Below, in pieces: positions 1 through 6,911 of a stretch of 18,135 nt of DNA (position 1 is its first letter; each line of letters starts with the position of its first letter). Both the position numbers and the translations under genes were made by a program. Origin of the DNA: Bacillota bacterium (GTDB taxonomy: Bacteria > Bacillota > UBA4882 > UBA8346); assembly GCA_023400055.1 (NCBI GenBank), contig JAEXFN010000016.1, forward strand, positions 1-18,135. The letters are read 5' to 3'. The notes below the pieces were generated by a model. The model did no database searches and was not told the origin of the DNA. It was given only the letters and a program-made list of their open reading frames with translations.

Positions 1-11
1 CTGAGAGCCGA

Positions 12-239
12 TGGGGGCTATTCCTGCCCCCACACCCCCAGGACCAAAGGGTTTGGTCGGAAACCCTTTGGAATCCCCCGACTAGGAACCGAGGTTCCTA
101 GACCTCCTCATTCATCCGGGGTTTTAGAATGCCGCCGCCATCCATGGCATTCTGACTGGCTACCAAGTGTAGGCTTCCGTCCCCGACCGCTGTTTTTCTT
201 CCTGAAAAGAAGCGGCGCCGTCTCCCTCCTTGGAGACGG
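12..239 (-). repeat. Structured hairpin repeat, copy 1
   Basis: This gene-free stretch is a chain of inverted repeats: 12-18/26-32, 44-54/61-71 (11 bp perfect), 83-90/93-100 (8 bp perfect), 126-133/146-153 (8 bp perfect, with an inner 3-bp stem 137-148), 187-215 and 218-239 (8 bp perfect). A diverged copy lies inverted at 306-513. Read on the minus strand, the apical loops are AAGGAG (226-231), AGGAA (199-203), ATGGAT (140-145) and AGGAATA (19-25), so each contains GGA. A T-run at 251-256 follows on the plus strand. Strand is assigned only from the GGA loops; transcription is not shown. It could be a transcribed structured RNA or a palindromic repeat with no RNA role. Confidence 0.6.
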
Positions 240-305
240 GTGCCCGTTGATTTTTTGTGCTACTGAGTTTAATGTTTTAAGGATGCACTAAATTTCGTAA
301 ACCCA

Positions 306-513
306 CCGCCTTCGAGGATGAAGGCGGACGACGCCTCTTTTCAAGGAGGAAAAACGGCGGTCGTCCAGCGGAGGGGACTTCGAAAGCCAAAACCCGGTAG
401 CCAGACAGAAGGCCAAGGATGGCGAAGACGATTACCGGATGCATAAAGGGAGGTTTGGAATCCGTAGGTTCCAACGGTTTTTTGGTTACTTTTTTGACGC
501 CAAAAAAGTAACC
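306..513 (+). repeat. Structured hairpin repeat, copy 2 (inverted)
   Basis: This is a second, diverged copy of the element at 12-239, lying tail-to-tail with it. On the plus strand the hairpins are 306-327 (8 bp perfect, loop GAGGAT), 327-365 (loop AAGGAG), 412-423 (3-bp stem, loop AAGGAT), 455-474 (one bulge) and 484-513 (13 bp perfect, loop of 4). Shared blocks with copy 1 include TGGCTACC, CATCCGG, GCCATCC and GTTTTTC. The open frame at 277-585 on the minus strand reads through this structure and is probably not a gene. From 514 to 705 there is only AT-rich leader for the next gene, with no other feature seen. Confidence 0.55.
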
Positions 514-705
514 CGCCGACGGAACCGTGGGCCATAGAAACAAGCATCTATAAGTTCCTCTCGCTGCATTTCCTTGCTTGAACAAGAAATCTGGTTTAGG
601 CTGTTTGTCAATGGGTCTTCCTTTTTTCCTTTGAATGCTTATATCAATAGGTTTCGAATTTTTTTCTCTGCGAAAGTTAAGTAATAATAATTAGGAGTTA
701 CCCGA

Positions 706-1437
706 ATGGCCGATCCGATATGTTATTGCAGTTACCATTTCCATCAACCCTGCGCCCGCAAGGTGCCCATCTTCGCTTCATTGAGCAACGAGGAACTCCA
801 AAAGGTGGTTTCCTTGATCATTCAGCAAAAATACCCCAAGGGCAGCTCGATTTGCCGGGAAGGAGAGCCATTGGCAAACCTGTTGCTCGTTAACCGCGGC
901 AAAATAAAGATCTTCCGCAACTCGGCCGACGGCAAGGAGCAGATCTTATACATCCTGACGGAAGGCGATTTTTTCGGGGAACGGAATCTGCTGTTACAAC
1001 AAAAACTGGCGGAATACAACGCCGTGGCCATCGAAGACACCCTGGTCTGCATGATCACCCGCCGCGACTGTCACGAATTGTTGTTGCAACACCCGGCCAT
1101 CGGTTTAAAGATCATAGAAGAGTTATGCCAACGGATCGACACGTTGGAAAACTTATTGAGCAGCATCAGCCCGCGGGAGACCGATAACCGGGTCGGCTGG
1201 ATGTTATTGGAGTTCCGCAAGAAATACGGAACGATCCAGCCGGATGGGACGACCGTCATCGCTTTGCCGTTAAACCGGGAAGAGATGGCCCATTACATCG
1301 GATTGACCCGGGAGACGCTATCGCGGAAATTGAACGCCCTCAAAGAAGCGGGAATCATCGATTTTATCGGCAATAAGAAATTGCAGATTTTAGATGCCAA
1401 GGCGCTGGAGGATACCTGTCATGTGGATCTGTTCTAA
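706..1437 (+). CDS. Crp/Fnr-family transcriptional regulator, possible Fe-S sensor
   Basis: This 243-residue protein has an N-terminal cyclic-nucleotide-binding-type beta barrel (about 20-130), a dimerisation helix, and a C-terminal winged helix (about 170-235). The recognition helix contains TRETLSRKL. Its Arg-Glu and following Arg match the DNA-contacting positions of E. coli CRP, while the Ser-Arg pair resembles FNR. Cys6, Cys8 and Cys16 lie at the N-terminus with His11 and His13. Cys115, in AIEDTLVCMI, aligns with FNR Cys122, so a redox-sensitive Fe-S cluster is plausible, though the Cys spacing differs from E. coli FNR. The ATG follows an AGGAG site at 693-697. The gene converges on the hemerythrin gene, leaving only 24 bp, and a Crp-type operator sits at that gene's promoter. 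The ligand is unproven. Confidence 0.88.
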   Translation: MADPICYCSYHFHQPCARKVPIFASLSNEELQKVVSLIIQQKYPKGSSICREGEPLANLLLVNRGKIKIFRNSADGKEQILYILTEGDFFGERNLLLQQKLAEYNAVAIEDTLVCMITRRDCHELLLQHPAIGLKIIEELCQRIDTLENLLSSISPRETDNRVGWMLLEFRKKYGTIQPDGTTVIALPLNREEMAHYIGLTRETLSRKLNALKEAGIIDFIGNKKLQILDAKALEDTCHVDLF

Positions 1438-1461
1438 TCAGCCCGCAACCTCACCCATGGC

Positions 1462-2016
1462 TTAGCCCAAATAAACCGCTTGCAACCGGTGGAGCATCCG
1501 GTGAAATTGCTCGTGCTTTCCCGCGCCGATCCGCTGGTCCTCGATGGCGGCGAAGCCTTTAAGCAGCGCCTGTTGCTGTTCACGCGAAAATACCTTTTCC
1601 GCTATGGGGTAGAGAATATGATCTTCCTTATCAATATGCTGAGTCAATAAATCGCTGTAATACTGGATATTCGCTACGATCCGCGCCACGGCCTGCCGAT
1701 CGCCGGCCTTGAAATCGGCGACCCCCTCTCGTAAGCCCCGGATATAACCGCGGCCCAAGTCGTGCTCGCGGAGCATCACTCCGATGGGTCCGCCTTCCCG
1801 GGGTACCCCGGCCTTCTCCAGCGCCGGAAAGAGCACGTCTTCCTCTTTGCCGTGATGGCAGCGGTCGACGAAAGTGGTCAGAAACTCGAGCAGTTGATCG
1901 AGATGGTCCGGAGCCACGGTTTCACCTCGCGAAAGTTTCGCGGAAATCCTGGCCAAAATCGCCAAAGTCATTTTTACCGCCCGGTGTTCGTCTTGCAATT
2001 CATCGATGGGACTCAT
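1462..2016 (-). CDS. Hemerythrin-like (HHE) domain protein
   Basis: This 184-residue helical protein carries the His/Glu pattern of HHE cation-binding domains: DEHR with His11, CHHGKEEDVLFP with His54, His55 and Glu58/59, EHD with His85, and HIDKEDHILYP with His127, Glu131 and His133. Such ligands hold a di-iron centre that binds O2 or reacts with NO or peroxide. The protein is cytoplasmic, with no signal peptide or membrane segment. The ATG is preceded by an AGGAGG site at 2025-2030. The promoter at about 2064 with a Crp/Fnr-type operator suggests control by the neighbouring regulator (706-1437). Family assignment is firm; the exact role (O2 storage, sensing, Fe-S repair or NO defence) cannot be decided from sequence. 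Confidence 0.88.
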   Translation of the reverse strand: MSPIDELQDEHRAVKMTLAILARISAKLSRGETVAPDHLDQLLEFLTTFVDRCHHGKEEDVLFPALEKAGVPREGGPIGVMLREHDLGRGYIRGLREGVADFKAGDRQAVARIVANIQYYSDLLTQHIDKEDHILYPIAEKVFSREQQQALLKGFAAIEDQRIGAGKHEQFHRMLHRLQAVYLG

Positions 2017-2063
2017 GGCAACAACCTCCTCTGATTGGCTATGGATTGGTGTCGTTGGATTTA

Positions 2064-2111
2064 ATTATAGCGGTCCCAAAAGAAAAAAACTGTGAATCAA
2101 ATCACAGTTTT
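2064..2111 (-). promoter_or_regulatory. Hemerythrin promoter with Crp/Fnr-type operator
   Basis: On the minus strand a perfect -10 (TATAAT) lies at 2064-2069, giving a predicted start near 2057. The -35 position (2087-2092) reads CAGTTT and is poor. Overlapping it is a perfect palindrome with 10-bp arms: AAAACTGTGA at 2086-2095, a 6-bp spacer, and TCACAGTTTT at 2102-2111. The core TGTGA-N6-TCACA is the E. coli CRP consensus. Its centre (2098.5) falls at -41.5, the classical class II activator position, so the gene is probably switched on by a Crp/Fnr protein. The regulator at 706-1437 is the obvious candidate. Confidence 0.75.
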
Positions 2112-2242
2112 GAGTACTTTGATAAAGCTTACCCTCCAGGTTGCTCCGGGTTTCTCAGCGGACTTCGGCCCCAATTAAAATGAGAATCAAAATAACGCCA
2201 GTGCCTTGCCAGATGAGCCCAGCCCGGCTTGATCATACTTGG

Positions 2243-2842
2243 TCATACTTTGCCGAGAAAGCCCTGGACTCCGGTCATAATCATCTGGGCCGCCAACGCC
2301 GCCAGGATTAGGCCGGTGATTTTGCTGAGGATGGTCAGGCCCTGTTTTTTGACGAAGCGTTCCACCGAACCGCTCAGATAGAGCAGAATCCCCACGCTCA
2401 GGATAGCGGCGCACAATGCCGAGATCCCGATCATCCGTTCCCAAAACTGCCGCAACTCGACCCCCATCACCAGAATGGCCCCGGTGGTCGCCGGACCGAC
2501 CGTGACCGGAATCGCCAGCGGCACCACGGAGATGTCTTCGGCGTCGTCCTTGACGGGATAGGCATCGGTCCCCAACACCAGCGAAATCGCCGAAAGGATC
2601 AGCAATATCCCGGTGCCGATCCGGAACGAATTCAATGTAATTCCGAACCATTGAAAGATGTAATCGCCGATGAGAAAGATAACCAGACTGATGATAATGA
2701 CCGCGAAGGTCACTTTAACAGAGAGTCTCTTCCGGCTGGCCATCGATACATCCCGGGTCATCGACAGAAACGTGGATAACAAAAAAAAGGGAGTCAGTAA
2801 AAAGAAAAATTTGATATAGATATTGATAAACTGTGTTCCCAT
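2243..2842 (-). CDS. MarC/UPF0056-family integral membrane protein
   Basis: This 199-residue protein has about six membrane segments (roughly 8-28, 44-64, 73-92, 107-127, 137-157, 172-195). The segment containing VPLAIPVTVGPATTGAILV is the signature of the MarC family (YhgN-like), and the length is typical. MarC proteins sit in the cytoplasmic membrane; their function is not established, and the historical link to multiple antibiotic resistance is not supported for MarC itself. The ATG is preceded by a GGAAGG-type site at 2847-2853. The gene stands 157 bp downstream of the response regulator on the same strand. No terminator with a clear T-run was seen after the stop, where a roughly 10-bp sequence ending in TCATACTT is tandemly duplicated. 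Confidence 0.85.
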   Translation of the reverse strand: MGTQFINIYIKFFFLLTPFFLLSTFLSMTRDVSMASRKRLSVKVTFAVIIISLVIFLIGDYIFQWFGITLNSFRIGTGILLILSAISLVLGTDAYPVKDDAEDISVVPLAIPVTVGPATTGAILVMGVELRQFWERMIGISALCAAILSVGILLYLSGSVERFVKKQGLTILSKITGLILAALAAQMIMTGVQGFLGKV

Positions 2843-2999
2843 AACGTCCTTCCCGTGTCTATAGCTGCTGAACGAAAGTCATCGCTTTTCGCGGTTTGGT
2901 TCAGCATGTTACGCAAAAGTGAGTGAGCCAGTGGATTCAGTCTTTTACCGGATGATTGGTGATTTCGGATCATCAGATCCTATTTACGACTTGGGGTTA

Positions 3000-3794
3000 T
3001 TATTCAGGCAATTGTAAATCAACCGGAGAATCTTCCCGATCCAGCCTCTGCTTGAGGGTGTTCAGGAGCTGCAATGCATTCCGGCCGTGGGCCGGATAAG
3101 CGACGATCTCCAGTTCGATCTCTTGGAAAAGCAAGCCGCGGATCTTCCCGGCCACGATTTCCGCGCCGGCGCTGTCGGTAAACGGCAACAAAAGCAGCAG
3201 GTAACAGCCGTTAAAGTAGACCGTATCGATCTCCCGCAACCGCAGGCGGATATCTTCGCGCAGCTTATTGATGTGCCAGGGGTCTGAAAGATTGTCCTTT
3301 TCATTGCGAATCTTGACGCCCAGCAAAGCAAAGGGGGTCTTGCCCCGTTCCGCGCGTTTCAGCTCATTGCCGACCTGAAACACCGTTTCCGGATCGGGCC
3401 AATCTTGCCTTTTTTGCTCCAGGACCCGCTGGACTTTTGCCAGCAGCACTTCGTTATCGAACGGTTTCACAATGTAATCGTTGGCATGCGCATGCAACGC
3501 CCGGCGAACCGTCTCCGGATCGGCGCGGCTGGTGACGACGATCACCGGCAGGCCCGTCCAGCGTTCGTCGGCGCGGAGCTTCTCCAAGGCGGTCAGCCCG
3601 TCCATTCCGGGCAGCGAAATATCCAGAATCAGCAGATCCAGATCTTGATATTGATTGGGGTACCGGAAGAACGGCTCGGCGCTCTCCAGCTCCTCCAGCT
3701 GCACGTCGGACTGTTTGAACGCTTGCTTGACAGCGATTCGGCCGATCGAGGAATCATCGATGATCAAGACCGACCATTTTGTTTGGGTAACCAA
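3000..3794 (-). CDS. Response regulator with degenerate GGDEF-like output domain
   Basis: Residues 1-125 form a receiver domain: acidic pair Asp13-Asp14, phosphoacceptor Asp58 in LLILDISLPGMDG, Thr88 in VIVVTS, and Lys110 in YIVKPF. The rest (about 137-255) resembles a GGDEF domain in order and spacing (RLRLREIDTVYFNGCYLLLL, then a T-D-x-A-G-A segment). However, the GGDEF motif itself is replaced by NGCYL, so diguanylate cyclase activity is not expected. There is no DNA-binding domain, and output is probably by protein-protein contact. The start is TTG, supported by a GGGAGG site at 3804-3809 with 9-bp spacing. It lies 81 bp downstream of ltaE on the same strand and may be co-transcribed. No partner kinase is adjacent. 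Confidence 0.85.
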   Translation of the reverse strand: MVTQTKWSVLIIDDSSIGRIAVKQAFKQSDVQLEELESAEPFFRYPNQYQDLDLLILDISLPGMDGLTALEKLRADERWTGLPVIVVTSRADPETVRRALHAHANDYIVKPFDNEVLLAKVQRVLEQKRQDWPDPETVFQVGNELKRAERGKTPFALLGVKIRNEKDNLSDPWHINKLREDIRLRLREIDTVYFNGCYLLLLLPFTDSAGAEIVAGKIRGLLFQEIELEIVAYPAHGRNALQLLNTLKQRLDREDSPVDLQLPE

Positions 3795-3875
3795 CTTTCT
3801 CGTCCTCCCTGACGGATTTATTCCGGCAGTCGACCATTTTGCCCCGGAGACCGATGGAGAATTTCCGTCCGGAAA

Positions 3876-4916
3876 TCAATGGGAAACGCGCATGGCCGCG
3901 ATGGTGCGCAACACCGCGTCGACATCCGCTTCCGCGACGTCTTTGTGGGTGACGAAACGGATGGCGCTGCCGCCGCTGGCGTTGGCCTTGATGCCCGCTT
4001 CCGCCAGTCCCCGCAGGAACCGTTCCGCCGTCAGTTGCGACTCATCCAGCTCGAAGACGATGATATTGGTCTGCACGTTTTGGGGCTGAATCCGGATAAA
4101 CGGCTGCTCCGCCAGGCCGTCGGCCAGTTTACGCGCCAAGCGGTGATCCTCGGCCAGCCGGTCCACCATCGTTTCCAGCGCCACCAGCCCGGCGGCGGCC
4201 ATGATCCCGATCTGCCGGAAACCGCCCCCGACCATCTTCCGCCATTTGCGGGCCCGGTCGATCGACTCCTGCGAACCCACCAGCACCGAACCCATGGGCG
4301 CGCCCAAGCCTTTGGAGAGGCAGAACTGAACTGTGTCGGCGCCCCGCGTCAACTCGCGGACATCACAACCGCAAGCGATGGCCGCGTTGAAGATCCGCGC
4401 TCCGTCGATATGGACCTTCAATCCCAAGTCGCGGGCACAGGCGATCAGCGCGGCCAGCGCCGCCGGCTCATAAACCGAGCCGCCGCCCCGGTTGTGGGTA
4501 TTCTCCAGGCAAAGCAGGGCCGGGTTGGGGTAATGAACGTTAGCCGGCCGGCAATGGCGGCGGAGCGCTTCCGGGGCGATAATCCCCCGCTCGCCGGGGA
4601 TCAGCCGCGGCGTCGCCCCCGCCAGCGCGGCGATTCCGCCCACCTCATAATAGTAAATATGGCTCTCGGCCTCCAGCAACACTTCATCGCCGCGCCGGAC
4701 CTGGGTCAACAAAGCCACCAGATTGCCCATGGTGCCGCTGGCCACATACAAGCCGGCCGGAAAGCCCAGCTTGGCGGCGGCAGCCTCTTCCAGCCGCCGT
4801 ACCGTCGGATCCTCGCCGTAGACATCATCGCCAACTTCCGCCCGGTACATCGCTTCCCGCATCGCCGGGGTCGGTTGCGTCACCGTATCACTCCGCAGGT
4901 CGATCTGGCGCAACAT
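3876..4916 (-). CDS. ltaE: Low-specificity L-threonine aldolase
   Basis: This PLP enzyme of fold type I cleaves L-threonine or allo-threonine to glycine and acetaldehyde in the cytoplasm. Visible family marks are IDLRSDTVTQPT at the N-terminus, GDDVYGEDPT, the cofactor-contacting HIDGAR (Asp171, Arg174) and the Schiff-base lysine Lys202 in FCLSKGLGAP. The 346-residue length is normal. A longer open frame reaches 4994, but the ATG at 4914-4916 is preceded by an AAGGAGG site about 9-10 bp away and begins exactly where the family begins, so I use it. A TATAAT on the minus strand at 5077-5082 could be part of its promoter, with a long leader. The response regulator follows 81 bp downstream. Confidence 0.95.
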   Translation of the reverse strand: MLRQIDLRSDTVTQPTPAMREAMYRAEVGDDVYGEDPTVRRLEEAAAAKLGFPAGLYVASGTMGNLVALLTQVRRGDEVLLEAESHIYYYEVGGIAALAGATPRLIPGERGIIAPEALRRHCRPANVHYPNPALLCLENTHNRGGGSVYEPAALAALIACARDLGLKVHIDGARIFNAAIACGCDVRELTRGADTVQFCLSKGLGAPMGSVLVGSQESIDRARKWRKMVGGGFRQIGIMAAAGLVALETMVDRLAEDHRLARKLADGLAEQPFIRIQPQNVQTNIIVFELDESQLTAERFLRGLAEAGIKANASGGSAIRFVTHKDVAEADVDAVLRTIAAMRVSH

Positions 4917-5253
4917 CACTTTTCTCCTCCTTAAGTCAAGTCCAGCGGCAGCAAAATCGGCCGTCCGGAATCGCCGCGCCGCTTCATCTCGCAAAGCAAC
5001 CCAAGCGACCCGTGGCGCTCGGTTCTGTCAGGCTTTTGACTCGCCGGACTTTATCCCATGGTCTCGCAAATACCGTATTATAAATTAGCGCATTTTTTGA
5101 AGATTCCTCTCCAAATTTATGCGATCAGCGAAAGATTAACATTTCCGGTACAATGAAGGATAGCGGTAAGGGCCTTGTGGCAAGGAATTGCAATTAAAAA
5201 ATGGGCCTTGAGTTAACGCGGAAGGATATTGAGCCTTTTCGGATGACCAGGGA
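4917..5253. other. Intergenic leader upstream of ltaE
   Basis: No gene is supported here. The segment near ltaE (4917-5060) is GC-rich and the rest is AT-rich. A minus-strand TATAAT at 5077-5082 has no convincing -35 (the position 17 bp upstream is poor). A short plus-strand ATG frame beginning at 5201 runs into the tandem repeat and has only a distant AAGGA (5182-5186), so it is not called as a gene. Confidence 0.5.
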
Positions 5254-5526
5254 CCGGCCGGACGGGCTCATGCTGTCGCTGAACGGGTTCGTTTGGTTAC
5301 TGAAAATCGATGTTCAGTTACAAAACAGGTTCATTTACTTATTGAAGATGCTCATTCGGTTACTGAACAAGCCCATTCAGTTACTAAAGATCTTCATTCA
5401 GTAACTGAACAAGCTCATTTAGTTACTAAAGAAGCTCGTTCAGTTACTGAAGATGTTCATTTAGTTACTGAATGAGCTTCTTCAGTTACAAAACATGTTT
5501 TTCCGGTTACTGAATGAGCATATTCG
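5254..5526. repeat. Tandem repeat array, 21-bp period (array 1)
   Basis: Thirteen 21-bp units in perfect phase run from 5254 to 5526. The first two (5254, 5275) and last two or three are degenerate. Typical units start GTTACTGAA, continue with CAAGCTC or GATGTTC, and end ATTCA or ATTTA. There are no spacers, so it is not CRISPR. Read on the plus strand from 5296 the repeat encodes heptads of the type V-T-E-Q-A-H-S. Two units carry TGA stops (5473-5475 and 5515-5517) and there is no good start, so coding is doubtful; the minus strand is closed in all frames. The core is 17/21 identical to the unit of the array at 17915-18135. Confidence 0.9.
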
Positions 5527-5581
5527 AGCGGTCAATTCCCGGCGCCGGCCGGCGGGGGCCATGTTTCGCCGCGATGAAAGC

Positions 5582-6706
5582 TTAATGCACGGTCCGCCGG
5601 TACAGCAGCCAGAGCCCGAGGCCCAGCGCCAGCATAGGCAGGCGCGCCAGCGGCCATTCCAGCGCCAGCGCCACCAGAAAGCCGAAGAGTCCGCCGGAGG
5701 TCTGGATGAATTCCAGCTCAGCCAGAACATTGCCGGTCAAGGCCCGCTCCAGCTCCTGCTCGTCCAGCTTGGCCAGCTGGGTATGGACGATATTCTCGAT
5801 GTCGATCAGTTTCAGGCCGTGTTCGACCACGGAAGTCACCGCCGCTTCGATGTTGCCTTGATTGTCGGCGATCGCTTCCGGCAGCCGGTCCAGCGATGCT
5901 TCGTACTCCGACAAGACGTTTTCCATAGCGTAAGGCAAAGCGGACAGGGCATCGAGGACCCGTTCCCCCACCCAGGGCCCCCAGATCCGTTTGGTCAGCT
6001 CCACCGGCTTCTCCAGGGCCGTACGTGCCTGCCAGCTGTCGATGATCTCCCCCATCACCTGCCGGACCCGCTGGCGAACCTCGTCGCGCTGGACCAGTTC
6101 CTCCAGATAGCGCCGGGACAGTTCCTTCAGCTCGCTGCGGAAGGCGCCGTCGCCAGTGACCCGCGCCGTGGCGTAAGCCAATTCCTGCAGCAGGGGACTC
6201 TCCTGCAAATAGCCCCGGACGATCTCCGCCGAGAAGAGCCGCTCATGAATGCCAGCGGCCAGGCTCTGTACCAATTCGACGCGCCGGGCCGGGATCAGGC
6301 CCTGCCATAAACCGTTGGGCCGCCGGGGATAAAACAGCATCTTAATGGCCAGCCAGTTGGTCCAGTAACCGACCACGGTCGGACCGGCATACTTGGTATA
6401 CGGCCGCACCGCCGCGATCAACTGCTGGTATTGGCGGAACGGCAACAGCCATTGCAAGATCGCCTCGAGGATCAGCCAAACGATGAAGACGATGCCCAGC
6501 CAGAAAAAGGGCCGGTTGAAGCGGTTCAACAGCTTGGCGAAACGCAGCGAAAAGGTGGCCGGTTCCGGGAGCATCGGCGCGCCGCTTGCTGCTTCCCGCC
6601 GCTCCGGCACCGACCGGCGCAGTTCCTCCGCCAACCGCCCCAGCCATTTGCGGCAGAATCCGCCGCCATCCGCCCGGCGCTGGCTCTCCGACTCCCGCTG
6701 CTCCAT
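5582..6706 (-). CDS. DUF445-family membrane protein
   Basis: This 374-residue protein begins with a hydrophilic stretch of about 55 residues, followed by a membrane segment (about 66-88), the DUF445 hallmark GYWTNWLAIKMLFYPRRP (113-130), a long helical charged middle region, and a C-terminal hydrophobic segment (about 338-368) ending in YRRTVH. DUF445 proteins (YheB-like in Bacillus) are membrane-associated with no established function. The ATG at 6704-6706 follows a GGGAGG site at 6716-6721, which is why I prefer it to the in-frame upstream start at 6739. The hydrophilic N-terminal extension looks longer than usual for the family. The gene is divergent from the arylsulfotransferase-like gene and ends 55 bp from the 21-bp repeat array. 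Confidence 0.85.
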   Translation of the reverse strand: MEQRESESQRRADGGGFCRKWLGRLAEELRRSVPERREAASGAPMLPEPATFSLRFAKLLNRFNRPFFWLGIVFIVWLILEAILQWLLPFRQYQQLIAAVRPYTKYAGPTVVGYWTNWLAIKMLFYPRRPNGLWQGLIPARRVELVQSLAAGIHERLFSAEIVRGYLQESPLLQELAYATARVTGDGAFRSELKELSRRYLEELVQRDEVRQRVRQVMGEIIDSWQARTALEKPVELTKRIWGPWVGERVLDALSALPYAMENVLSEYEASLDRLPEAIADNQGNIEAAVTSVVEHGLKLIDIENIVHTQLAKLDEQELERALTGNVLAELEFIQTSGGLFGFLVALALEWPLARLPMLALGLGLWLLYRRTVH

Positions 6707-6911
6707 ATGTAAGCACCTCCCTCGGTAATCGCGGCTCATAGAGGCTATTTCTACCGAACTGGCCCGTTCTCCTCTCGCCGGAACGGATTCCCAGCGGAAA
6801 CCGGCTTCTTCCGCTTTCAGAAAATGAACCTTTTTCTTTTGCGCTGCGTCTTTAAATTAATTTCAAAATACCATGGCCTCCACTGCGGCGGGGTGCCTCA
6901 AATGAAACGGG

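Noticed and set aside
277..585. Open frame of 102 codons on the minus strand
   Set aside because: It reads straight through perfect hairpins of the structured repeat, and its peptide is explained by the palindromes; no family is recognisable.
2187..2651. Open frame of 154 codons on the minus strand
   Set aside because: It overlaps the MarC gene in another frame, with a low-complexity Arg/Gly/Asp-rich product.
2967..2980. Small palindrome GGATC-N4-GATCC after the response regulator
   Set aside because: The stem is only 5 bp with no T-run, so it is too weak for a terminator.
3879..4934. Open frame of 351 codons on the plus strand
   Set aside because: It is a shadow antisense to ltaE, whose motifs and ribosome site are unambiguous.
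5201..5404. Short ATG open frame entering array 1
   Set aside because: Its ribosome site is weak and distant, and half of it is simply the repeat in a second frame.
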